A DNA stretch of 64,000 bases from Allacma fusca (taxonomy: Eukaryota > Arthropoda > Collembola > Symphypleona > Sminthuridae): assembly GCA_947179485.1 (NCBI GenBank), contig OX359247.1:42260801-42324800 (forward strand), written 5' to 3'. Positions 45,668-56,603 of the stretch are shown in pieces (position 1 is the first letter of the stretch; every line of letters starts with the position of its first letter). The notes below the pieces were generated by a model. The model saw only the letters and a list, made by a program, of their open reading frames with translations, made no database searches and was not told where the DNA came from. The position numbers and the translations under genes are program-made.

Positions 45668-46130
45668 TACAAAATCTTGTAAATCGCACAACTCAACAAC
45701 GGAATGACATACGAACATGGGACTTGTCCCAAAACCTCGGACATACATTCTAGATGTGCCTTTTGATATTTTCCCTGGCCCAGGGTCAACCGTTTGACCT
45801 CTGAAAATTATTTTCTGGATACAATTATCAAAAAATCTTGCATTTGTTATACCTTTCCAACGGATGGACGTATGGACATGCGTCCTTTACAGATAACAAT
45901 CAAACTGTATTTCCCTACCCTACTAAAAATCTTTAAACATAAGTTTCACTTTCCTGCACATGCAAACAAAGTTTGCCCAAATCAGTGCAGTGCACGGATT
46001 TTTATTTTCGTAAGCGTCCATTAATACATTGTGTAATTATTTTGTCATACTGTAGGAGAATGAACCTGCATACCTGAATCTTTCAAAGATGGCTGTAGAT
46101 TTTCTGGGAGCTTCTGCTACTGGTGTTTCT

Positions 46131-47708
46131 GTTAGGGCTCCTCTCAACTTCAAATTGTAGTTGCAACTTGCAATTTCAATTTATTACAGCTTCAAGTCAA
46201 CTTCAATTTATTTTAAAAAATTAGATTGTAAATTGAAGTCAACTTCAATTTGAAACAAAATATTAGTTGAGCATTCAATTTCAACTTCAATTCAACTAAC
46301 AAATAAAGCTGTACATTTGAGAATCATAGTCAATTCAACTTGAAGTTGCTACAATGTTCATCGATTTCTGACAAATAATTGACAGTAGAAGTTGATCAAT
46401 TAACCATTTCTGAACGAATTAAATATGTGCGTTGGGATTATCTTTGTAGTAAATTGTGGGAATCCCCTGGTAGTTTTAATTAACAAAAGACACTGCGCTA
46501 CGCTGCTGGAAACGCAAAGCTCCTGAAATCTAGTTCATACACAACATATATTACGTTAAAATAATTCAGAAGTTTAATCGACGTTATTCGTTATGAGTGA
46601 GGAAAGGGAGAAAATTGTTGATTTAGTTGTTAGTGGAGACTCAAAAGATGGTTCAAGCAGTCACCTAAAAACAAAAACGAAATCCTCTTACAAACAAGCA
46701 TGTATTCAGCGACGGAGTTTATTTGTAGTTTTACTTTCGGCTGATATTCGAAAACCATTTTGAGTTTTTGAAGCAAAAATCACTTTCTGTCACAAAACGC
46801 TTCTCGGGGAAACTTAGTTTTACTGTAATAGTATAAGTGTAGCTTCTTGTAATTTTACGTGTTACAAAGAATAGACGAGCATGTTATAAACCATTATACT
46901 TTTTTTATTTTGACACTAATTGTAAGTAGAAGTATTTAATGGCACGCTCAATTGCGCAACTCAATTTAAATCAAATTCAAGTCAATTTCAATTCACCTTC
47001 AATTTGTACAAATATTACAACTTCAAATTGCCAACTTCAAATAATGAAGCTATAAGTTGGTTTCCGGTAATTGACTGCCAATTAAATCATTGATTTACAA
47101 TTGGTCAAATACATCTACGAGGCCAAAATTGAGTTGTGAGGAGCCTTACAATTAGTTCCTTTAGAATGTTTTCCACCGGGACGGATTTTTTCACTTTCAC
47201 CTCAAACAGACTTTGCAGCTTGCTGTGACTAGACAAATTTGTCGGATTGGCTTAAGTTTAAAAATTGCTTAGAGTTTTTGAAGCAAGAATCTATTGCTGT
47301 CCACAAATTGCTTCTTAAATGCTTAAAATTCTTAATTTATAATTTTACAATCTAAATGTGCTTAGCTTGATTTCACAGCAATTAAATTGACTAGTTGTCA
47401 CCAAGGCTGTTTTCGTCGAATTAATTTTCATATATTTTCTATTAGTACACACCGGTAGGAAGTTAAACTAGAAAATCAATTACAATTCAAGTGCATCTCA
47501 GTTTCAAGTCAATTTCAATTTCCGAAAGCTTTAACAGTTGTATTTGACAACTTCAACTATTGACGCTGCTACTTGATTACTAGAAATTGATTGTTTGCCT
47601 TGCATTTGATTTACCAAAGAGCAATTACAATTTACCACTACAAATTGAATTAAAAATTCAATTTCAATTTCAACTTATCCAGGAAATTGAGTTGTGAGGG
47701 GCCCTAAC
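46131..47708. mobile_element. Composite terminal-inverted-repeat element with GTTAGGGC ends
   Basis: The left end GTTAGGGCTCCTCTCAACTT is matched by the complement of the right end, GTTAGGGCCCCTCACAACTC. A second right-end-like copy (complement of GTAAGGCTCCTCACAACTC) lies at about 47131-47150, so two related elements or an internal duplication may be merged. Subterminal regions are full of CAACTTCAATTTCAA-like units. A 56-codon frame at 46593-46763 (MSEEREKIVDLVVSGDSKDG...) could be the relic of an encoded protein start. No matching target duplication was found at 46131/47708, so the superfamily is unproven, though its style matches the neighbouring hAT elements. Confidence 0.6.
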
Positions 47709-48205
47709 TTATAGCAATAAATTTTCATTTAGTAGTGATTGAAAATGGTTTAATAGTTACTTAAGTATCCAATTATTATAGACAATTATGCGATTAGAGA
47801 CAGATGCTCATTCCGCGAACGAGTGAAAACATTAATAGCAACGCATTGAGAATGGCATTCCTGAAAAGTAAAGAAATAACGCAATAATTGTCCCAATTTA
47901 CTGAAAAGCAGATTCTTATTCGGCACTTTTGCGTCACTCACGTATTAACTGTGTCTGTAACTGAACACAGAACATTTGATATTAGATTGGATATAAAAAT
48001 TATGACATTTTATTTAACATGTATTCGACTATTTTTACTGTAATGAAAGGTGAAGACCATAATTTTAAAATCAGCTTGTCCAGTAGAAGGTTAAAAGGCA
48101 ACTATAAATTACGTAAAATTAGCTCAATACATGTATTGACCAGTATTGATTTCAAATTTCGGAAGTCATACAAAATTAATGACACTACACGTACAAATTA
48201 ATCAA

Positions 48206-50917
48206 TCATGTACTTAAAGTTCCGTATGATTGTGACGTAGAGGCAGCGCGACCTTTTTTCTCATCAAAGAATTTGAAATTGACGGTTTCATTTAACCGAA
48301 GTGGGTCTAGTTCGGTTCCGTCTGGATTTCGCTTTCTCGAAACACAGAGGAATATTATCACGAGGCTTACCTAAAATATTTTTAAGAATTAAAAATTTCT
48401 GCCACATAATGGGTAAAAAATCATATTGTTCTTTTTATATACTTACAACAATACATTGAGTAGCAAGAATATAAATACTGCCATATCGAAAGCCGACAGT
48501 GTCTAGGAGGACGCCTCCAACAGTTGGACCTATGAAATTGCCCATAGCAAATGAAGATGACCATAAACCACTGACCAGACCATAGGTAGAGATATTATCT
48601 TGAAATCCTTTTGATCTAGCAACAATATTGGCCAAATAATAATTACTATGTTCTACCACAGTACAATTATACAGCGATTGCAATATTAAATGAAATTATC
48701 AAAACACGAATATTTGTGCTTCCAACAAATTGCTTTTACTCTTACAGAGCATCTTGAAGGCTTTGAATAAATCCTGAGACTAAAGAGGCTCCCACGCCTA
48801 GTCCAAAAACCGCCAAACCGATACATGTCACCCACAAAATCCTGAAGACAAACGTTTAATTTTCCCTACTAAGTTTGAACTCTTCAAATAGCACTGTTAA
48901 ATTCACAAATGACGATGAGAAATGATGAATAGTTTAAGATTAATTACGATTCAAACGGCATGAAAGGTGCTGGACCAATCAGCGTAAATCCTGCAAAGCA
49001 TAGGACACTGCCAACTAGCGTGATAAGCTTAGGCTGAGATGTCTTGTCACAAAAAAGGCCCCAAATCGGAGCTGAAAGGGCGTACATTCCTCCTTCAATT
49101 ATAAAAATAAGACCGGTGTACATTGGAGTGAGACTAAACTGGAAAATCAATTTCACAATATTCAGATTTCTGCAGTAGATATCCCAACACTCACGTCGTA
49201 AGTATGGTTAATAATTATGTTATATTGTATTTTTACAGTATCAACTGCGTAAACTTACACTGGCCCGGACGTGAGGTTCCAAAGTTGCACTTAAGAATCC
49301 TATACCCGAAGAAGATACAAGTACAGCAAAAGCGGACATAGCTACGGATGGTATTCGAATCAAAGACCAGAAATTTTTTCTCTCACTCCTCGATTCTGAA
49401 CTTTCGGACTCCACTACTGGCAGAAATATACAAGTGAGGATTGCCATAACTAAGAGTAAGATTCCCATTGATAAGAACGGGAGAAGAAATCCTCCGAGCT
49501 GTACAGAAAATTATCATATATTTTGAAAATTATTTACTTTATCGTGGCCTGTAATGGATTATTAACAGGGAAATCTAGGTTACCTCATACAAAGCTCCTC
49601 CTACGGTTGGACCAATTATTAAACCAACACCGGCACATGCTTCCAGGGTTGCCTACACCAACGAAATTTGTCAGTACCAGTAAGGGCTTGGCAAGAAAAT
49701 ATTTTTGAAATACAGATTTTTGAATTACGAAAGTTGTTGCCACAGAATTGGGGAACTCTAGCGCTACGATTGTGAATGAGGCCGTGACATAGGCTGAGTC
49801 TCCGCAGGCTTGAATTATTCGGCAAATGAATGACATAACTATGAAGAGTGTCCCGCTCTCAATGTAATCTAAAAAACTTTTTCATGAAAACTGATTGTTG
49901 AACATTGCATTTCAAGGTTCTTGTAGCAACGTTACAGAAATGAGAAACAAGCAAATATAAACTTGCCAAAATTTCAGACTCATAATATTTATTAATGCGT
50001 AACGCTACAGTAGACAGAGGCAACTATGTACACTGTTAAAATTGTAGACTCCAAGAAAATTGCTTACCCAAACATCAAGGCACAACTTCCAGTGATGAAC
50101 ATGCCCAAACAGAACATCAGTTTAGGTGAAACTGCTCTCCCAATCTAAAATGTTCAAAAGAAAACCCCATTTTCTCTTAGACTTGCGCATTTTCCCGAAA
50201 ACAGAAATTGCATTTTCTCTTTAAACTTTAGGTATAATTACGTAATTGTACTTGCAGCTGATTTCTTACCAATGACCCAAATACAGGGCACATAACAAAC
50301 ATTGTAAGCTCAAAGACTCCAAACACAAGTCCATACTCTGTTGCTGAAGCTCCTTTTCGCTCCGCCTGAAAGATCAAATTTGTTCTCCAGATTTAAACCA
50401 GTATTTAAATAATCAATTGGATTGATAAATTCGGCAGGGCTTATGCACCTACCAATTCTTTAAGAATGAATGAGTGAAGAGAATTTGTTTATACCTCGTG
50501 AGGGTAGAAAGGAGCTTGCATTGAAATCACAGTTGTGGCTATAACATTGGCAAAGCCAATCACAAGTAATGTTACCCATTGTTTCTTAGTGTACCCGAAA
50601 TATGTTAGTCTTTCCTCCCTTCGCTTCCTTAAAGAAGTGAGAAAAAGGCCTTGGTCATTATCATCGTCACTAGGAATGAAAGTTATTTGAGGAGATTTTT
50701 TCTCTTTTGATTTTACGAAAGGCGGTATAATTAATGAGGGATCCATATTAGAAGAGCTAAAGGATACAGTTATAGCATCTGTATCACGTGAAAAACTTTT
50801 TGTAATTTTGTTAGGGGAAGGAGAGGCTAAGCTATCAGTGATTTCAGTAACGTCTTCACTGTCAAAGGCACTGTTGACCTTCCCCGAAGTGTCCGAATTG
50901 TGTCCGTCGGCCTCCAT
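48206..50917 (-). CDS. SLC18B1-like MFS transporter, paralogue B
   Basis: Tandem duplicate of paralogue A with complete coding potential for 557 residues. Ten exons join in phase: 50917-50495 (ATG), 50365-50270, 50144-50068, 49876-49729, 49652-49584, 49498-49259, 49138-48948, 48841-48746, 48615-48447 and 48370-48206 (TGA). Exons 1-9 have exactly the lengths of those in A (423, 96, 77, 148, 69, 240, 191, 96 and 169 bp); only the last differs (165 versus 159). Signatures include WVTLLVIGFANVIATTVI, EYGLVFGVFELTMFVMCPVF, RIIQACGDSAYVTASFTI, GVGLIIGPTVGGALYE, SSGIGFLSATLEPHV, IWGLFCDKTSQPK and STYGLVSGLWSSSFAMGNF. The C-tail again ends in SYGTL. The exon-9 donor is a canonical GTAAGT. The substrate is unknown. 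The gene lies between two inverted hAT copies. Confidence 0.95.
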
Positions 50918-52511
50918 TTTTTGGAGAAATCAGCACAAGAAATCAACACAATCCGAGCCTTTCTTTCCGGAACAGGTAGACAGCTGGATATGAGAAAAGT
51001 TTTATTTTAAATGGAATGATAGTATTACACTTTCCAAGTAGTAAAGTTGACCAGACGAATAAATACTGCCTATGACTACGGAAGGGTAATAATAACATTA
51101 AAGTAGTGTAAAGCCTTTATGTATCTGGGTCAGTTAGGCGCATAATTGAGATACATATGAATGTATGTAAGTATATGTGTATGTCCGTTAAACACAATAG
51201 TGTTATCCCACAAGTTTTTATCTTATCCACCGCCATGTGACTGAAGATCTTTGTTTAATTTTATTAGATAAGTTATACAGAGTATTACAGATACAACACT
51301 TCCCTTATTTATCTTTTGACTGGACATGTGATCCACAGGGGACAAACAAAATACAGTCACTGTCACATGAATAGAACATTGTGCAATATGAAAAAAATGT
51401 GACATTGCCGTCATACAGTTCGTTCGCTTCCTGATATTTTGCTGTGAATAAATTCGGTAATAATATATTCGGTGAAAATAATTTATAATTATGTAATAAC
51501 ATATAATATATTCACTGTTTTGAAAACAGTTCATATTGTGCATTTGATGAAAATTGTTTTTGTTTGTACACTACCTGTACAAAGTCTACTCAAAACCAAA
51601 GTGTGCATGGAAGGTTCCTTTTAAATATTTGAGTGGATGGTAGACATTCCTTCGAAACATTATTTTCTCGTGAGTTATCTCATACGAAATTTTATTACAC
51701 TTGATTGCAAAGATTAGATTAATTACTACTAATGAAGCGTGTCAAGGTTCGCAATAATTTTGACTGAAGATACAATATTGTTATCTGTTTTGAAGAACCT
51801 TTATTGTCACATGGTATTGTATGGTAGAAGTTCATTGCAGAGAAGTTTAGAAAAAAAGACACAATACTTATAATGTAATCTTCAGTTGAGTAATTTAATG
51901 CTATGTATGTTTTCCAATTTATAAAACCTGTAAATACTAATACAAAGATCTCCAGCAATATCGAATCTGACAAGAGACACGCCACACCAACACATATTTA
52001 TCTGGATACTAACGAACATACGAACTAAAATCACTCGATTTCCCGTTTTTCTCCAATTTCTTGCACATTTTTTAGTTAACTTTTCCAAGTAAATACAGCG
52101 GATTTGTTTGTTGAAATAAATTTGTTTGAAGTGTGAATGGAAGTTGTGGAAACAGTTTCTAATAAATTTCTCTGAAGCAAGAAATAAATTGTTTTACATT
52201 CTTCATTATTCTACACGCAAATATCGACGTTTAACCACTTGATGTATAGTTTCAAAAGTCGACGAGAAATTTCGCCATAAAATAGCCGGTATACATATAG
52301 AATACCACACAGCTTTTTGATTGACACCTGGGGTCTATATTTACTTTGGATACATGAGCAACCTTGGCCAATTATATTTTGGTAACACGCCCGAAATAAT
52401 GTTTTAGAAATGTTTTGCTACAAAATGTCTAGGTTTTTTCTATTCTTTACATGGAAAATACAAATCAACTCACGGGATTTGCTACAAGGAACATGGAATA
52501 TCAAGCACATT
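50918..52511. other. Intergenic upstream of paralogue B
   Basis: AT-rich, with no supportable gene. The promoter of paralogue B is expected just right of 50917. Confidence 0.45.
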
Positions 52512-52519
52512 CCAGTGAG

Positions 52520-53603
52520 CAGGCGCGTAGCCAAGGGGGGGGCAAAGGGGGCAATTGCCCCCCCCCCATTCGAAATAAAATACTCTCAAATCACTCGAAA
52601 AGTTAAAAATTAATCAGTCCATACCGAGACATGCAAACCTTTTTAGTGATTTGACAGTTCAATTTTTTTTATTTGTAAAAACAATCACTTCGAAACTCAA
52701 CACATGCAGTATTCCATGTAAATATTTGTGTATAAACAGCATAACTCTAGAATCACCCATGAAATTTGCATGTTTCGTTTGAATGATTTATTACCCACGG
52801 CTCCTCCCGTCATTAATTGACCCATCCATACGCGCGAAAATCGTATGGCATTGTTTGTCCATTGCGAGAGCAAAGGATTTCTAGATCAATAAATTTCTAT
52901 CGAAATGGAAAAGCATTTCGATACGATTTTCGCGAGTATGGATGGGTCAACTTTTGACGGGAAGAAGCCATGGGTAATAAACCATTCAATAAAGAGACGT
53001 TTTGGGTGATTCTAGAGTATATTTTTAATGTGTTCATCCTTGCTTAGCGGGTGATTTGAATGCATTGGGAAATCCCGATTTCACTTTGACCTTTGCCTCG
53101 TCGATTTGACTTCACCCTTCAACGGCAACAAAAGTATGGTAACAGCGGCTTTAAATATTTTCATATTAAAAGCTTTTAGCTTCTGTAACTTACACGCATC
53201 GCTTCGAGGGAATTTTTAAGCTGGATAGAATTATTAAATTAGTGAATTGTATTTAATTCTTCATTATGAAAAGGTCAAGCACGCCTGATATCCGCAGTTT
53301 CTTTTCGAAGCAAAGACGTGTGTCACAGGAACAGTAGGTTAAGCACCAGCTGAAACGATAGAAGCGAACCCAGGTCTCGAAATTCTCCGAAATCGGATCA
53401 AGCCCAATTAAAAATCTGGTCCAAAATTATTCAAATTTGATGGAATCGTAAAACGTGGAGAATTTTAAAATCTGAAAATCAGTTTGCAAAATTTGATGCG
53501 TTTTACATTCGTGAATTGGATTTCCCATAGAATGTGTCAGTTTACATATGTACGTTCTAATTAATGTTGCCCCCCCCTTGGCCAATTCCTGGCTACGCGC
53601 CTG
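52520..53603 (-). mobile_element. Non-autonomous hAT element, copy 2 (1,084 bp, inverted relative to copy 1)
   Basis: Same CAGGCGCGTAGCCA termini and interior as the element at 42080-43145 but in the opposite orientation. Perfect 8-bp duplications CCAGTGAG lie at 52512-52519 and 53604-53611. It is longer than copy 1 mainly because of a ~18-bp AT-rich insertion near 53250-53268. The 269-bp inner palindrome is at 52747-53015. The two copies differ by scattered substitutions only. Confidence 0.95.
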
Positions 53604-53744
53604 CCAGTGAGCATTAATTTATTACGAAATCCGAACTTCGAGCCCGATGCATTGATTAGGTATTGCACAACCCGTGCACTTACAATAGATTAAACAACCA
53701 GGTAAGGCACGTTACAAAACATGATTTATGTACTCCGCTCCAAT

Positions 53745-55136
53745 CTAAACTGATAGGAGCAGTGTGCACGTGAAGTAGAAAATGAGGAAGAAAAACTGAG
53801 GTACGAACATCCGATCTAAGAAATACATACCTAAAACACGAATCCTCAATGGCGGAATCGCTGAGCAACACCTGCTCCATAAAATCCGACTTCCCGCAAC
53901 ACCACAATCTCTTTCCAAAACCCGTAGTTTTAAAGCGCGTTTGCAATTCAAAGAGTTTACACCGACTTCAAAAGCATCATGATACAAGAGTGGAGGTAGA
54001 GTGTGGCAGAATCCAATGCAGTTTAAAAGGAATAAAATTAAAAAAAGGCTAGCGACAGAATGACAGCGAATCATCACGAAATTCATCCCGATGCATGAAA
54101 TTGTAAATGAGGTCTTGATTTGCTCAATACTTTCGCCGTAAATGATGTTCAGGTTTTTAGCAAGAAGGACCTGGACCCAGTATTGATGGATACTTTCCAA
54201 CGAATGCATTCTAGTCATTGTTTTCGCATTGCTACATGACAGGTAAAAATATTTATTCTTACTTGTGCAAACAATAACACAAGAAAATAACAATAACTTA
54301 TACTGCAAACATTGTTAACGTAATTAGCATTATTCCATAAAAATCAATGATTGCTACTAGTACCTGATTTCATCCGTCCAATAAATCAAGCTCGTCAGCA
54401 TGAGCTTTTGTACCGCAAATTCGAAAAGTGCCAACCAAATAAAGCACGTCAAAATGAAAACTTCCACGGAAAAGCAAACTATGAATATTCCAGTTTTGTT
54501 TTGGAAGTGAACCGGTATTGCTGAAAAGAACTGGTGCCTCTCCAGCGGTAGTGCGATGTAGTAAATTAACATTAAGATTTCCATATTTACGCAGGCAGGA
54601 ATCCAGGTAAGCATTATGAGCTCTGGTAAGCTCCACTGTTTTCGAAGAGAAACGTTTTCTATAAGAATTTACATGAATTTATTTTAATCAATAGTTTACA
54701 TGAAGTTACGCTTCAAACGCATTACCTACATATGTATGTAGATGATTTCCAAAAATCCATGGGAATTAGTAGTGGTTAAAAATTACAACTTACCATTCAA
54801 GCTCGATATTTGACTGAATGTCCAGCAGAGTTCGCTTTCTTTCATCCGATTATTAGTAATGAAAAATGCCAAGTTCAAATAAATCAATTCGTAAAACGCG
54901 GTGAGACACACATCTTGAATATTTTTTTCCCAATCTACAGCAGCCTGAAGGAATCGAACTCCAAGGAACATTATTTTGAACACAAATAAACAATTTGCCA
55001 TGAATCTAACCAGCTTTTTATACAACGACTTGGATTTCCTCAATTTATTTTTCTCGTAATCTAAGGGAACAACTCCGATGCTAGTTGCAACTTTGAAAAT
55101 TATTTTAAAAGAGCCAAGTACTTTTTCGTTAATCAT
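53745..55136 (-). CDS. Gustatory-receptor-like chemoreceptor (seven-transmembrane)
   Basis: Candidate chemosensory receptor of the arthropod gustatory/odorant superfamily, expected in the membrane of sensory neurons. Three exons join in phase: 55136-54794 (ATG), 54658-54364 and 54231-53745 (TAG), giving 374 residues, typical for the family. The N-terminus resembles other receptors of the group (FKIIFKVATSIGVVPLDYEKNKLRK). Hydrophobic helices include FMANCLFVFKIMFLGVRFLQ, AFYELIYLNLAFFI, EILMLIYYIALPL, FIVCFSVEVFILTCFIWLAL and SVASLFLILFLLNCIGF. The C-terminal stretch SAIPPLRIRVLGMYFLDR, followed by FVPQF and the final LLLSV, fits the SCPPLKIKFG-FxDRxTPL-type ending seen in springtail-like receptors. 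The insect TYhhhhhQF motif is not obvious. A GTATGT at the LG codon could be read as a donor, but reading through preserves the family C-terminus. A hAT copy ends 141 bp beyond the stop codon. Confidence 0.82.
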
Positions 55137-56603
55137 ATTTTTGTCAATCTAAGCTTTCAGATTTCGGCAAAAGCTATAAATTATAAGTATACACAACTGA
55201 GTCCGAGGATAAATTCTTTATCCCCAAGTCAGCAACACACGAAAATTGGCAATCGCAAAAACAGTTCTCCGTAATCTGGGTTTACCTATGGTTAATTTGT
55301 ATTTATGGAAAATCGGATATGTAAAATATAACAATTATGGTCTTATCTACTGAAATATATCATATATATATTGCATATACATATGTATGTACATGTAATT
55401 ATTGTAAATGAGTTCACATCGATTGAGTTATTAGCTTACATGCGGCGCACGATAGTGTCTCGATACCACTGCTATATGGAAAATCCAGAATATAAACTTG
55501 TTTTGATCGGAAGATACCATTTTACTTGTGTTTATTGATCTATTGCTTAGATTGCACCAGCAATCTTGGCCACATGGGTCTGAAGTGGAATTATTAAGTA
55601 GCCATTACTACCGTCGTCCGTTCCACTGCCACGTGTGAGCATTATCTGATTGATTCAAGAGCAATACAACTGTGACCTGTGGCACACGACTCCAAAAACT
55701 CCCAAAATTGATTGCTGCTGGGTCAAGAACACTGCCGTAACGCCGAAGAGCAAAAATCCCTATAAGTTTTCGTAAATTCATGACCGGCATTTCATTAAGC
55801 AGTAATTTTGGAATTAATTTTTAGAATCCAAAAACGATTTTTTTATGGCCCAATCAAATTATGGACACGTATAAAATAATCGAAAATGTCCATTTAATCA
55901 TTTTTATACGGTTTGATCGGATGTTTTAATTGGGTGATGCAATTTTGCGTCTTTATATGTAAATGGTTTCTTGGTTTTTGTTGATGGTAGTTATGATTTT
56001 AATTTAATTCTTGCAGCAAATATGAAATTAAATGGTCGTTCCTCCACTTATTATACGACTATAGGGTACAGGGGGTATGTTGGTTATAAAGGTTGCAAAA
56101 GCCAGTGAATTTGGAATGGAACGGATCTTTGGTTCAAAATCGTCTGAGTACTTCATAGACAATAAAAAAGAATAAACCTTTAATCCAAGGTACAATACTT
56201 CATTTTTTTACAGAAAAATATTGAACAAGCATTTTCATTGGTAAGTAGATAATGAAGGTACAAAACATTTGCGCAGAACTTCAATTAAATCTATTTAAGT
56301 AAGATTCAACGCTACCACACTTTAACATTAACTTATACGCAACACCTGAATATTAATAAAACACTTTAGTATGTACAATTTGGTAGAGAATATAACAAGG
56401 TATACAATGCAACTTCATTGGCATTTCCGCCAAGAAAATATGAGTATCAGCATACATATAAAATTAATTACTCCTATATATGTGAAAGTAAGGCAGAACA
56501 ATGGAAATTCAAACCCATTGAAATAAATCCCTCAAATAATTATATCACATGTCGAAGAAAAATCTGCACAAGATTTCCTGACAACTCAATTAATTATCGT
56601 TCC
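55137..56603. other. Intergenic between the receptor and paralogue C
   Basis: Nothing firm. A weak AT-rich inverted repeat lies around 55843-55945, where CGTATAAAA-type blocks oppose TTTTTATACGG and the outer CCCAATCAAA opposes TTTTAATTGGG; it may be a decayed MITE. A 60-codon minus-strand frame at 55608-55790 has no identifiable motif. Confidence 0.4.

Larger units (their letters stand above)
43154..48205. other. Repeat-rich spacer between transporter paralogues A and B
   Basis: Apart from the elements listed separately, no gene is seen. The open frames at 45056-45533 (both strands) have no splice context or motif. Confidence 0.45.

Noticed and set aside
54357..54636. Alternative reading frames over receptor exon 2
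   Set aside because: Only the frame joining 55136-54794 and 54231-53745 in phase gives hydrophobic helices and a family-like C-terminus.
55608..55790. 60-codon minus-strand frame upstream of the receptor
   Set aside because: No motif and no compatible splice partners; it could not be joined to the receptor.
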